A DNA stretch of 64,000 bases. Origin: PNON01 sp964387025. Lineage in GTDB: Bacteria; Chloroflexota; Anaerolineae; Anaerolineales; Anaerolineaceae. Positions within the stretch are counted from its first letter, which is position 1, and each line of letters starts with the position of its first letter. Positions 8,571-17,081 of the stretch are shown in pieces. Under the pieces are notes generated by a model that saw nothing but the letters and a program-made list of their open reading frames with translations, searched no databases and was not told the DNA's origin. Where the stretch lies: assembly GCA_964387025.1 (NCBI GenBank), contig CAYLUZ010000009.1, positions 69,434 to 133,433 of the forward strand, in the 5' to 3' direction. The position numbers and the translations under genes are program-made.

Positions 8571-9796
8571 ACCTTGGACAGGCTATCATTGAGGCATTAG
8601 AAAGCTTAGTTTCCAACAAATTGCGATCTGGTTTGACCATTCTCGGTATTGTCATCGGGGTAGCTGCGGTTATTGCGATGTTGGCTGTAGGGCAGGGAGC
8701 TCAAGATTCAATCACCGGATCTATCAGTGGTATAGGGACCAACCTGTTATTCGTGTTTGAAGGCAACCAAAATGTTGATATTCGCAACCCAAAACCGATC
8801 ACGATCTCTGATTCGCAGGCACTATTGGATAGATTCCAGGCGCCATCTGTTGAAGATGTCTCGGCTGCAATTAACGGATCTGTTAAAGTAGTATTTGGTG
8901 CCGAACAAACAAATTCAACTGTGACAGGAATCACACCAAACTACCAGACGATGCGTAACTATTCCTTGCTTGAAGGTAGTTTTATCACAGATGAAAATCT
9001 TAATGGAAATGCTTCTGTGGTTGTTCTTGGCAATAATGTGGCGACCAAATTATTTGGTCAAGCGGAAGGTGTCAATGGAGAAATAATAAGGATTGAAGGT
9101 GCACCATTTAGAGTAATTGGTGTGCTCGAGAAGAAAGGTGGCAGCGGTTTTGGAAGCGAAGACGACGTCGTTCTGATACCTTTTACCACAGCACAAACGA
9201 GGTTGATTCGCAAAACAAATCACGAGGCTGTTGATATTCTTTTAGTTCAGGCAACAAGTGCAGATACTGTTATGGCCGCTTCAGATGAAGTATCACAAAT
9301 ACTTCGTCAGCGCCACCGCACAAAAGTTGGGGAGGATGATTTTACTGTTTTTTCTCAGCAGGATTTCGTGGCGACAGCACAGACTATCACGGGAGTACTA
9401 ACGATCTTTCTGGGAGGTATAGCAGCCATCTCACTGCTTGTAGGTGGAATTGGCATCATGAATATCATGCTGGTTTCTGTAACTGAACGAACACGTGAGA
9501 TCGGATTGCGTAAAGCCCTTGGAGCTAGAAGGAGAGATATACTCATCCAATTCCTGACAGAATCGGCATTATTAAGCCTTCTTGGAGGTATCGTAGGAAT
9601 CGGATTAGGATATCTGATTGCTCTAATTGTAGGCAAGGTCGCTCTGGCGAGTGGCACACCATTTACGCCCAATGTAGGTGTAAATTCCATTATCATGGCT
9701 ACACTTTTCTCGACAGCAGTGGGTTTATTCTTTGGAATTTATCCAGCAAACCGCGCTGCAGCGCTTGAACCAGTAGAAGCATTAAGATATGAATAA
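8567..9796 (+). CDS. MacB-type ABC transporter permease (FtsX-like)
   Basis: A 409-residue permease with one N-terminal helix, a ~220-residue extracytoplasmic MacB core domain and three C-terminal helices carrying the FtsX fold. Family landmarks are LRSGLTILGIVIGVAAV near the start, then VSVTERTREIGLRKALGARR in the first cytoplasmic loop and a C-terminus ending PVEALRYE. It is the terminal gene of the adaptor-ATPase-permease operon and intact, unlike the related permease at 30751-33183. Confidence 0.93.
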   Translation: MNLGQAIIEALESLVSNKLRSGLTILGIVIGVAAVIAMLAVGQGAQDSITGSISGIGTNLLFVFEGNQNVDIRNPKPITISDSQALLDRFQAPSVEDVSAAINGSVKVVFGAEQTNSTVTGITPNYQTMRNYSLLEGSFITDENLNGNASVVVLGNNVATKLFGQAEGVNGEIIRIEGAPFRVIGVLEKKGGSGFGSEDDVVLIPFTTAQTRLIRKTNHEAVDILLVQATSADTVMAASDEVSQILRQRHRTKVGEDDFTVFSQQDFVATAQTITGVLTIFLGGIAAISLLVGGIGIMNIMLVSVTERTREIGLRKALGARRRDILIQFLTESALLSLLGGIVGIGLGYLIALIVGKVALASGTPFTPNVGVNSIIMATLFSTAVGLFFGIYPANRAAALEPVEALRYE

Positions 9797-9817
9797 CCCT
9801 TCATTCTGATTCCAGTT

Positions 9818-9860
9818 GTTGAAAATCGGGTAGAATTAACCCGGGGATAAAATTTTCAAC
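9818..9860. repeat. Nested inverted repeat in the leader of the dehydrogenase gene
   Basis: Outer arms GTTGAAAAT (9818-9826) and ATTTTCAAC (9852-9860) enclose inner arms CGGGT (9827-9831) and ACCCG (9839-9843). On RNA this would be one hairpin with an 8-base bulge on the 3' side. It lies 21 bases before the start codon at 9882, between two same-strand genes. It could be a weak terminator for the efflux operon or a leader element; no T-run follows. Confidence 0.5.
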
Positions 9861-9881
9861 ATACAGACTGGAGGAAGAACG

Positions 9882-10823
9882 ATGGTTAGTTACAAAGTTT
9901 TACTTACAGACGGATTGGAAGAAAATGGACAATCGTTAATGCGGCAGTCCATTGAAGTAGATGATAAAAGTGGAATCAGCGCAGAAGATTTATTAAACAT
10001 TGTTGGTAATTATGACGCATTAATTGTCCGCGGCCGCACAAAAGTGACCGCGGCAATTTTTAATGCGGGAAAGAAACTCAAAGTTGTTGGTCGAGCTGGG
10101 GTTGGTGTGGATAACATCGATTTACAGGCTGCGAAAGCTGCCGGTGTTACGGTTGTCAATTCCCCAATGGCTACTACCGTAGCGGTTGCAGAACTTGCGA
10201 TGAGTATGATGTTAGCGCTAGTGAGGGAAATTCCGAGAGCAGACCATTCCATGAAAGAGGGGAAATGGTTAAAGAAAGAATTTGAAGGCACTGAATTGAA
10301 CGGAAAAGTACTTGGAATCATCGGTATGGGTCGGATTGGTGCAGCTGTGGGTTCAAGAGCAGCAGCATTTGGAATGACCTTGGTTGGATATGATCCTCTT
10401 ATTGAAGCCAAAGAGATCAAAGAGCGGGGAGCCGAGCCTGTTTCTTTAGCTGAATTATATAAACAAGCAGATATGATCACACTGCATATTCCACTCACAC
10501 CAGAGTCAAAAAACATGATCAATTCGAGTAGTTTCGCACAAATGAAAAAAGGTGTTTATCTGGTTTGTGCGGCACGGGGTGGTGTGATCGAAGAAAATGC
10601 ACTATTCGAAGCTTTAAATTCCGGCCAGGTGGCTGGTGCAGCCCTGGATGTGTTTTCTACTGAACCGCCCGGATTAACTGACCTGGTAAGCCATCCAAAG
10701 GTAATCGCTACACCTCATATTGGTGCCCAAACGATGGAAGCTCAAGGTAGAGCAGCTTATGATATATCTACAGAAATCATCCGTGCATTAAATGGACAAC
10801 CTCTTCGCTGGAAAGTGGCATAG
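9882..10823 (+). CDS. D-3-phosphoglycerate dehydrogenase-like 2-hydroxyacid dehydrogenase (short form)
   Basis: A 313-residue NAD-dependent D-isomer-specific 2-hydroxyacid dehydrogenase. The substrate domain has GRAGVGVDNID. The nucleotide-binding domain has GIIGMGRIGAAVG near residues 145-157. The catalytic set is the Arg of CAARGGVIEE, a downstream Glu (TEPP region) and the His of TPHIGAQT. The sequence is closest to SerA N-terminal regions, so 3-phosphoglycerate to 3-phosphohydroxypyruvate (serine synthesis) is likely. It lacks the C-terminal ACT domain, so serine feedback through ACT is not expected. GGAGG lies 7 bases upstream of the ATG. Confidence 0.85.
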   Translation: MVSYKVLLTDGLEENGQSLMRQSIEVDDKSGISAEDLLNIVGNYDALIVRGRTKVTAAIFNAGKKLKVVGRAGVGVDNIDLQAAKAAGVTVVNSPMATTVAVAELAMSMMLALVREIPRADHSMKEGKWLKKEFEGTELNGKVLGIIGMGRIGAAVGSRAAAFGMTLVGYDPLIEAKEIKERGAEPVSLAELYKQADMITLHIPLTPESKNMINSSSFAQMKKGVYLVCAARGGVIEENALFEALNSGQVAGAALDVFSTEPPGLTDLVSHPKVIATPHIGAQTMEAQGRAAYDISTEIIRALNGQPLRWKVA

Positions 10824-10835
10824 ATTAAGGATAAT

Positions 10836-12338
10836 ATGAATAAAAAGTTGAAGGAATTAAAAGATATCCTGGCTGAAGTTGCTGATCTTGTCGGCGCACA
10901 GGCTGTGCTGAGTTGGGACCAACAAACTTATATGCCTGCAGGAGGTGCTGAAAGCCGGGGCGAACAGCTTTCAACCCTTGCCCGGATCACTCATGATAAA
11001 TTTACATCTCCCCGGATTGGAGAATTATTGTATGACCTTAGCCGGACAGCTTCACTACAAGATCCCAACTCGGATGACGCAAGGTTAGTTAAGGTGACCT
11101 CAAGGGAGTATGCAAAGCAAACCAAAATATCTTCTGAATGGGTGGCTGAATATGCACAGGCGACTGCAATGGCACAGGATGCTTGGGTGGCTGCAAGAAC
11201 TGAATCCAACTTTGCCAAGTTCCAACCACACTTGGAGAAAGTTGTTGATCTGAAACGGAAATATGCGGAATTCTTTGCTCCTTATGATCATGTTTATGAT
11301 CCACTCCTTGATGATTACGAACCCGGACTAAAAACGAAAGAAGTAAAGGATATTTTCTTAAGACTGAGGGAAGAGCAAGTGAAACTGATCAAAATGATCA
11401 GCCAAAAATCTCAAGTTGATGATTCATTCATCATGAAGGATTACAGCGAATCAAAACAATGGGATTTTGGAGTGGATGTCATCACTAGGTTTGGATATGA
11501 TTGGCAAAATGGACGCCAGGATAAAGCTGCTCACCCATTTACAACAACATTCGGATATGGGGATATCAGGATAACTACTCGGTTCTTACTCAACAATGGT
11601 GTATCGTCATTGTTTTCCACGATGCACGAAGCAGGTCATGGAATGTATGAACAGGGAATTAGTGAAAAACTTAGGCGCTCAGTTTTGTTCACTGGTGCCT
11701 CTATGGCGATACATGAATCACAATCCCGGATGTTTGAAAACCTGGTTGGGAGATCACTTGAATTTTGGACATTTTTCTACCCCCGTTACCAGGCACTAAT
11801 GTCAGAACATCTTGCTGATGTTCCACTTGAAAAATTCTATAAAGGGATCAATAAAGTTGAACCTACATTAGTAAGGGTTGAAGCAGACGAGGCAACCTAT
11901 AATTTGCATATTATGCTGCGTTTGGAATTAGAGATCGCATTAATGGAAGGTAAACTTGCTGTTAAAGATCTACCTGATGCATGGAATACAAAGATGAAAG
12001 ATTATCTGGGGATCACTCCTCCTAATGATGCAAAGGGAGTTTTACAGGATATTCATTGGTCCTCGGGATATATTGGATATTTCCCAACCTATGCACTAGG
12101 CAACCTGGTTTCAGCACAATTATGGGAAAAGATCCTGGAAGATATTCCAGCGTTACCATCAAACATTCGATCCGGGGATTTTTCACAACTATTAGCCTGG
12201 TTGCGGGACAAAGTTCACCAACATGGTGCCAAATATGATCCACAGGAAATGGTACAGAAGATCACAGGTTCAAAGATCACTCCGGAACCATATCTAAGAT
12301 ACTTGAAAAAGAAGTATTCAGACATATATAACCTATAG
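10836..12338 (+). CDS. M32 family metallocarboxypeptidase
   Basis: A 500-residue, normal-length M32 (carboxypeptidase Taq/PfuCP-type) enzyme that removes C-terminal residues from peptides. The zinc site HEAGH is at residues 264-268, the third ligand is in the family motif HESQSR about 25 residues later, and other M32 hallmarks are present: SWDQQTYMPAGG at the N-terminus, VRVEADE and the C-terminal GYIGYFPTYALGN. There is no signal peptide, so it is cytosolic. It starts 12 bases after the dehydrogenase stop and is probably co-transcribed. Confidence 0.95.
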   Translation: MNKKLKELKDILAEVADLVGAQAVLSWDQQTYMPAGGAESRGEQLSTLARITHDKFTSPRIGELLYDLSRTASLQDPNSDDARLVKVTSREYAKQTKISSEWVAEYAQATAMAQDAWVAARTESNFAKFQPHLEKVVDLKRKYAEFFAPYDHVYDPLLDDYEPGLKTKEVKDIFLRLREEQVKLIKMISQKSQVDDSFIMKDYSESKQWDFGVDVITRFGYDWQNGRQDKAAHPFTTTFGYGDIRITTRFLLNNGVSSLFSTMHEAGHGMYEQGISEKLRRSVLFTGASMAIHESQSRMFENLVGRSLEFWTFFYPRYQALMSEHLADVPLEKFYKGINKVEPTLVRVEADEATYNLHIMLRLELEIALMEGKLAVKDLPDAWNTKMKDYLGITPPNDAKGVLQDIHWSSGYIGYFPTYALGNLVSAQLWEKILEDIPALPSNIRSGDFSQLLAWLRDKVHQHGAKYDPQEMVQKITGSKITPEPYLRYLKKKYSDIYNL

Positions 12339-12348
12339 TTAGCGGGTA

Positions 12349-12388
12349 CTCCGGGGATAGAATTGCATGAATTGAATTCTCCCCGGAG
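12349..12388 (+). other. Strong hairpin after the M32 gene
   Basis: CTCCGGGG (12349-12356) pairs with CCCCGGAG (12381-12388); inner AGAATT (12359-12364) pairs with AATTCT (12375-12380) after a 2-base bulge. It lies 10 bases after the stop codon. No T-run follows, so it may be a terminator of the non-canonical type or an mRNA 3'-end stabiliser. Confidence 0.6.
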
Positions 12389-12449
12389 ACTACGTCCAAA
12401 TTTATAATCAGGCATAAAGATTGCATTACATCAACTGTGAGGACCAATT

Positions 12450-12815
12450 ATGCCAAAAATACTTTTTGTTGATGATGATCCTGTGACCCTTGAACTGATG
12501 GGTCAAGCTGCACGATTACTCGGCCATCAAGCAATTTTAGCAAGAACAGGTGCAGATGCGCTTGTAAAGGCTAGCGAACAAAATCCCGGAGTAATTTTTC
12601 TTGATTTGATGATGCCAGACATGGACGGTCTCCAGGTTCTTGGTCACCTCCGTAATCAAGAAAAAACGAATTTGATCCCTGTTATCGTACTATCAGCTGG
12701 TGCCAGTTTGGATGATTCGATAGTCTGCCAGGCTGCAGGAGCTCAGGATTACTTGACAAAGCCAGTGCAATTACAAACATTGATGGATACGATTAAAAAA
12801 TATACCTCTTCATAA
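12450..12815 (+). CDS. Single-domain response regulator (CheY-like receiver)
   Basis: A 121-residue stand-alone receiver domain. The acidic pair is in FVDDDPVT near residue 8, the phosphoacceptor Asp in IFLDLMMPDMDG near 51, the Thr/Ser switch position in VLSAGAS (a Ser) and the Lys in YLTKPVQ. There is no output domain, so it would act through protein contacts or a phosphorelay. No histidine kinase is encoded in the window. It starts downstream of a hairpin and is 3 bases from the following lipoprotein gene, so the two are probably coupled. Confidence 0.9.
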   Translation: MPKILFVDDDPVTLELMGQAARLLGHQAILARTGADALVKASEQNPGVIFLDLMMPDMDGLQVLGHLRNQEKTNLIPVIVLSAGASLDDSIVCQAAGAQDYLTKPVQLQTLMDTIKKYTSS

Positions 12816-12818
12816 GCT

Positions 12819-13883
12819 ATGCTATTAAGAAAATTATTTATTAGCGAGCGAAGAGCCTATTTCGCGTTGATGTATATAATATTTTTCCTAATAGCTGCCT
12901 CATGTACAGATGCAAGTGATCAGAACAATAATAGTCCTATCCTCACTGAGATTGTTCAGGGCAGTCTAACCCCAATTCAATATAGTTTAATATCATCAAC
13001 ACAGGAAGCTGCTGTCATCCCAATTGCAAGCAGTATTCCAGAAATTACATTATCTGGTTTGGAAACCAGTCCGACTTCAACAATTGTAATTATTAATCAA
13101 TCACCAACACCTTCCAAAACATATACACCTACTAAAATACCCTCGCGCACGAAAGCGCCCACAAAGACAAGAGTTCCGACTCGAACACCTAAACCAACGG
13201 CTATACCTCCAACACCGGTCCCTCAGGATAATCCGGTGCGGATCTTCAATCCTGCATCCTATTCAAAAATTACCTCTCCATTCAACCTGCTGGTTGCCGT
13301 TATTCCAGGTTCAGGTGGAAATGTACACATGCAATTAACTGGTGAAAATAACAGGCTAATCCTGGAAAAATCCTGGATTTTTCATTATGCAAATGGAAGA
13401 AGGACGACAATTGATGAAGATTTTGATATTACGATCTCCGGGGTGGCAGAAGCTGGGCGGTTGTCAATTTATACATTGGATGAGAACGGCAGGATAATGG
13501 CTCTTTCTTCTGAAGATATCCTATTACTATCCATTGGGGAAGGAGATCTTGCTGTAGCATTGGATTTATTGGAGCCATTTCCCTTGCGCGCACCATATCC
13601 CGGTAATAGCATTCGTAATGGTATCGTTGAGATCAGAGGAATTACCCGGACTAGGACGGCTAGCACAATTTATTTTGAACTTGTTGATCAAACCGGTAAA
13701 GTAGTTGGTTCTTATGTTTCACAAAACGCAATCCAACCTTCCCTGGAATACCAAACCCTTAATGTAGATTTACCCTACAAGGTCAGTAAGGCAACCTGGG
13801 TTAGGTTGATCATGCACCAGGTGGATATCCGTAATGGAAAAGACGTTGCTGTCTCCAGCATTATTCTAAAACTATATCCATAA
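12819..13883 (+). CDS. Putative lipoprotein with Thr/Pro linker and Ig-like domains
   Basis: A 354-residue secreted protein. After a basic N-terminus and a hydrophobic segment comes a lipobox-like AASC near residues 26-29. Residues about 80-135 are a Thr/Pro/Lys-rich low-complexity linker. The rest resembles two beta-sandwich domains (VRIFNPASYSKITSPF..., PGNSIRNGIVEIRGITR...). These recall Gmad2-type Ig-like domains, in which SPASG-like strands are followed by an agent-of-fold segment; this assignment is weak. It lies 3 bases after the response regulator gene. No function is claimed. Confidence 0.65.
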   Translation: MLLRKLFISERRAYFALMYIIFFLIAASCTDASDQNNNSPILTEIVQGSLTPIQYSLISSTQEAAVIPIASSIPEITLSGLETSPTSTIVIINQSPTPSKTYTPTKIPSRTKAPTKTRVPTRTPKPTAIPPTPVPQDNPVRIFNPASYSKITSPFNLLVAVIPGSGGNVHMQLTGENNRLILEKSWIFHYANGRRTTIDEDFDITISGVAEAGRLSIYTLDENGRIMALSSEDILLLSIGEGDLAVALDLLEPFPLRAPYPGNSIRNGIVEIRGITRTRTASTIYFELVDQTGKVVGSYVSQNAIQPSLEYQTLNVDLPYKVSKATWVRLIMHQVDIRNGKDVAVSSIILKLYP

Positions 13884-13973
13884 ATTGTGATCACTATTGA
13901 AAATAAAAATACTATATTTGCTCAATATTAAGCAGACATTGAGAAATTGAATAATCAGATCGAAAAATAAAAA

Positions 13974-13999
13974 AGAGATCGGAAAATTCCCCGATCTCT
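13974..13999 (-). terminator. Terminator of the L,D-transpeptidase gene (minus strand)
   Basis: AGAGATCGG (13974-13982) pairs with CCGATCTCT (13991-13999) around an 8-base loop. On the minus strand the hairpin is followed by TTTTTTATTTTT, a strong intrinsic terminator. It also lies downstream of the converging lipoprotein gene and may act in both directions. Confidence 0.85.
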
Positions 14000-14031
14000 A
14001 TGCTAGAGTAGTCAATCAAGCTGACCAGAAA

Positions 14032-15189
14032 TTACGCCCCGCCCTGAGAGTATTTTGTTGGATCTGTTGGTGTTTTCCCGGACGGATCCCAGACATAAAC
14101 CCAATCACCAACATTTGCCCAATCATACAGCCAATGGGAATCCCCGGGGGATAGATTTACACATCCATGACTTTGTGCATAGCCGAAAAGTGTACGCCAA
14201 TACGCAGCATGCAAAGCACGGGCACCGTCAAAATACATCGTCCAGGGTACTTTTTCGAAAGAATAGTAATCGGACTTATCAGAAGTGAACGCCCCGGTCA
14301 TGGTTTCAGTATCTTTTTTTACCTGAATCTGAAAGAGACCCGGCTTTGTAAAAAATGGATCGACTCCTGTGGCTATCATTGTCGCGTACACTAATTGGTT
14401 CTGATCATATACGGCAAGAGTTTGTTCCAATAAATTGACTTCAATCCAACGGTTGCCTATTACTCCTTGCGGAGGCGTAGTATTGATTTGGACAATACGG
14501 ATGTACCTGCGTTCTAGCCATTCATTTACGCCTATCTGGAACCAACCTGTTTCATTGGCATTGGCTTTTGCGAATACTTGCACAAGGGAATTACGATAAT
14601 AAGTCTTTCCTGTAGCAGGGTAATTAGTACCAGGTCCAGTACGGCTGTTTCCTATATCCACAAGCCATCCGAATTCATTATCAGGTGTCCGGTAAAATGC
14701 CAGACCTCTGAAAAGAGTGTATTCTGCGGGGGAAGCCCTAAGCCATTCACCAGATTCGGCTAGTTGAACGTAATGTCCACCATTCACATCTGCACTGCCG
14801 GTGTAAGCCACCCAACGAGTTGCTCCCGGTGGAAGGCTTCCGCTGGGACCATCATTAGCTACTGCAGCATCCAATGATGGAAAGGTATTCACAGGATTTT
14901 TAGGATTCACATTAAGTTTGGCAAATAAATATGGCATTTTAGTAATTTCTTCGTCAAGGGTATAGGCTGGTAAACCTTTGATCGGATAGGTTAATCCATT
15001 TTTTGCCCATTCATTCAACGTCTCTGATGGTCCATAAGCCATGCATTGCTGGTCCCCTGAATACACTCCCGGAAAACAGAGAGGTGCACCTGAATAAGGT
15101 TCCAATTGGGCAGGCGAATCAGCTTTTACGGGTTGTGGACACATGCAAAGTAACAAACCGATAAAAAATACAAAAAATATCTTTTGCAT
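14032..15189 (-). CDS. Secreted L,D-transpeptidase (YkuD domain)
   Basis: A 385-residue protein with an N-terminal signal peptide (about residues 1-23). The middle part has SH3-like features (NSRTGPGTNYPATGKTYYRN, about 190-240). The C-terminal YkuD domain (about 245-375) has the catalytic motif SHGCVNL with Cys at residue 343. Such enzymes make 3-3 or lipoprotein cross-links in peptidoglycan. Its presence supports a peptidoglycan-like wall. It is monocistronic, ending at a strong terminator. Confidence 0.92.
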   Translation of the reverse strand: MQKIFFVFFIGLLLCMCPQPVKADSPAQLEPYSGAPLCFPGVYSGDQQCMAYGPSETLNEWAKNGLTYPIKGLPAYTLDEEITKMPYLFAKLNVNPKNPVNTFPSLDAAVANDGPSGSLPPGATRWVAYTGSADVNGGHYVQLAESGEWLRASPAEYTLFRGLAFYRTPDNEFGWLVDIGNSRTGPGTNYPATGKTYYRNSLVQVFAKANANETGWFQIGVNEWLERRYIRIVQINTTPPQGVIGNRWIEVNLLEQTLAVYDQNQLVYATMIATGVDPFFTKPGLFQIQVKKDTETMTGAFTSDKSDYYSFEKVPWTMYFDGARALHAAYWRTLFGYAQSHGCVNLSPGDSHWLYDWANVGDWVYVWDPSGKTPTDPTKYSQGGA

Positions 15190-15310
15190 ATTTTTTTCCT
15201 ATCACATCAGCTTCTTTTACGCATTTACGCGCATCGTTCTATATTGTATCAAAAATTAATGCCATAATTATAAGTTTGTTATAATCCTGAATGTTAAGTG
15301 CCGGATTAAC

Positions 15311-15339
15311 TTGACATTAAAGGGCCGCTAATCTACAAT
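15311..15339 (+). promoter_or_regulatory. Sigma-70-type promoter of the roadblock gene
   Basis: TTGACA (15311-15316), 17-base spacer, TACAAT (15334-15339), about 45 bases upstream of the TTG start at 15385. AAGGAG at 15370-15375 provides the ribosome site. Confidence 0.75.
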
Positions 15340-15384
15340 TTTTATCAGTAGATCTATTGATGGTTTTCATTAAGGAGCGTTAAA

Positions 15385-15756
15385 TTGACAAAATCACGCA
15401 CCCAACTTATGGCTGATCGGCTTCGAGAACTGCAGTCTTCCTCACCTGATATTGAGGGATCTGCCATCGTCAGTGTGGATGGATTGACAATTGCTTCAAA
15501 CCTTCCTGAAAATGTCGAGGAAGATAGGGTTTCTGCAATGGCTGCCTCCATGTTAGGATTAAGCGAAAAAATATCCCGTGAATTAGGCAGGGGACCTTTG
15601 AATCAGGTCTATATCAAGGGTGATGCTGGTTATGTGATCATTATGTCGATCGGGGAAGAAGCGGTCTTGACCGCTCTCGCTCGCGATCATGCCAAGCTAG
15701 GTTTGATATTCTTGGATATGCGACGTGCGGCGGAAGACCTATCCAAAATTATATAA
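15385..15756 (+). CDS. Roadblock/LC7 domain protein
   Basis: A 123-residue single-domain roadblock/LC7 (MglB-type fold) protein: SSPDIEGSAIVSVDGLTIAS at the N-terminus, then the amphipathic helix around SAMAASMLGLSEKISREL and the LTALARDHAKLGLIFLDMRRA end. In bacteria such proteins act as GAP-like or scaffold partners of small Ras-like GTPases (MglA). No such GTPase is encoded in this window. The start is TTG at 15385, with AAGGAG nine bases upstream and a good promoter. Confidence 0.85.
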   Translation: MTKSRTQLMADRLRELQSSSPDIEGSAIVSVDGLTIASNLPENVEEDRVSAMAASMLGLSEKISRELGRGPLNQVYIKGDAGYVIIMSIGEEAVLTALARDHAKLGLIFLDMRRAAEDLSKII

Positions 15757-15768
15757 AATAGAGGAATT

Positions 15769-16488
15769 TTGAAGTTGCTAGTAGTTATTCCAACATTTAA
15801 TGAAGCGGAGAATATACAACCTATGCTCTCCGCTTTATTTTTGCTGCCAATTAAAGATCTACATATATTAGTTGTGGACGATAATAGCCCGGACGGAACA
15901 GGTGAAATCGTCGAAAACCTTAAACATGAGCATCCTAATCAGGTAGAAATTCTGCATAGGACCGGTAAGCTAGGGCTTGGGACGGCATATATCACAGGTT
16001 TTCAATACGGGTTGGCTAATGGATACGATTATATTGGTCAAATGGATGCAGATTTTTCTCATCCGCCAGAAAAATTGGTTGAATTGTTTTCCTCGGTTCA
16101 GAATGGCGTTGACCTGGCAATTGGATCACGGTATATCGAGGGTGGTAGCCTCGATAATGATTGGCCGATTTGGCGAAAATTCCTTTCTGGATTTGGGAAT
16201 TTTTATGCCCGTTCCATACTCAATTTACCAGTTAAGGATGTGACCGGTGGTTTTCGAGTATGGAATAGAAAATTACTGGATAGAATGTCTCTGGATAAAA
16301 TACGCTCGAATGGATATATCTTCCAAGTCGAAATGTTGTATGTTGCTTATAAGGTCGGATGCAATTTTGCGGAGGTACCATTCTATTTTGCTGACAGAAA
16401 AATAGGGAAGTCAAAAATGTCGTTTAAAATTCAGGCAGAAGCAGCGATTAATGTTTGGCGTTTACCTGGATATCATAAAGGTATTTAA
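15769..16488 (+). CDS. Polyprenol-monophosphomannose synthase-like GT2 glycosyltransferase
   Basis: A 239-residue cytosolic family-2 glycosyltransferase. VVIPTFNEAENI opens the GT-A fold; the nucleotide-binding Asp is in VVDDNSPDGTG; the DxD-like metal site is DADFSHPPEKL near residue 97. VTGGFRVWNRKLL and KSKMSF are family-specific. It matches the soluble dolichyl/polyprenyl-phosphate mannose synthases, which transfer mannose from GDP-mannose to a polyprenyl phosphate. No membrane helices follow. Start TTG at 15769 with GAGG four bases upstream; 12 bases after the roadblock gene. Confidence 0.85.
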   Translation: MKLLVVIPTFNEAENIQPMLSALFLLPIKDLHILVVDDNSPDGTGEIVENLKHEHPNQVEILHRTGKLGLGTAYITGFQYGLANGYDYIGQMDADFSHPPEKLVELFSSVQNGVDLAIGSRYIEGGSLDNDWPIWRKFLSGFGNFYARSILNLPVKDVTGGFRVWNRKLLDRMSLDKIRSNGYIFQVEMLYVAYKVGCNFAEVPFYFADRKIGKSKMSFKIQAEAAINVWRLPGYHKGI

Positions 16489-16508
16489 TTATTTCAATGG
16501 AGGATAAG

Positions 16509-17006
16509 ATGGGTAAAACACAAAAAGATCTTGAAGATGCATTTGCCGGGGAATCTCAGGCATCACGTAAATATTTTCACTTTGCAAAAAAAGCAGAACA
16601 AGAAGGATATACACAGGTAGCCAAGCTTTTTCGGGCAGCAGCAGCGGCTGAAACAGTTCATGCCGGAAATCATTTACGAGTATTAAATGGGATCAAAGAT
16701 ACCCGAAGTAATCTGCAGGAAGCAATGAAGGGTGAAAATTATGAAGTGACCACCATGTATCCCGAATTTATAGCTGATGCTCAAGCTGAAGGGGATGCAA
16801 AAGCTGAGAGGTCTTTCTATTTGGCACGGGAAGTTGAGAAGACCCATGAACAATTGTACAAAAAAGCGTTGGAGATGCTGGATAAACCACAGGAAGACGT
16901 TCAGTATTATGTCTGTCCGGTTTGTGGGCATACTCATATAGGTACACCACCGGAGAAGTGTCCTGTTTGCGGTATACCAGGCAGCAAATTTGAAAAGGTA
17001 GATTAA
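16509..17006 (+). CDS. Rubrerythrin
   Basis: A 165-residue protein that detoxifies hydrogen peroxide in anaerobes. The N-terminal ferritin-like domain carries di-iron ligands (FAGESQASRKY, AETVHAGNH, EVEKTHEQLY). The C-terminal rubredoxin domain has CPVCGH...CPVCG. The start is the ATG at 16509, because GGAGG (16499-16503) is five bases upstream; the earlier in-frame ATG at 16497 overlaps that site. It supports an anaerobic lifestyle. It ends at a long bidirectional terminator shared with rsmA. Confidence 0.95.
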   Translation: MGKTQKDLEDAFAGESQASRKYFHFAKKAEQEGYTQVAKLFRAAAAAETVHAGNHLRVLNGIKDTRSNLQEAMKGENYEVTTMYPEFIADAQAEGDAKAERSFYLAREVEKTHEQLYKKALEMLDKPQEDVQYYVCPVCGHTHIGTPPEKCPVCGIPGSKFEKVD

Positions 17007-17019
17007 CGCCTCCTCTTAC

Positions 17020-17061
17020 ATGAAAAAGTATCCCGCATTGATTAGCGGGATACTTTTTCAT
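17020..17061. terminator. Bidirectional terminator between rubrerythrin and rsmA
   Basis: A near-perfect 17-bp stem. The core AAAAAGTATCCCGC (17023-17036) pairs with GCGGGATACTTTTT (17045-17058) around an 8-base loop. The A and T runs at the outer ends give a U-tract in both directions, suiting the convergent genes on either side. Confidence 0.9.
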
Positions 17062-17081
17062 TGAGTAGATGTATTTTTTAC

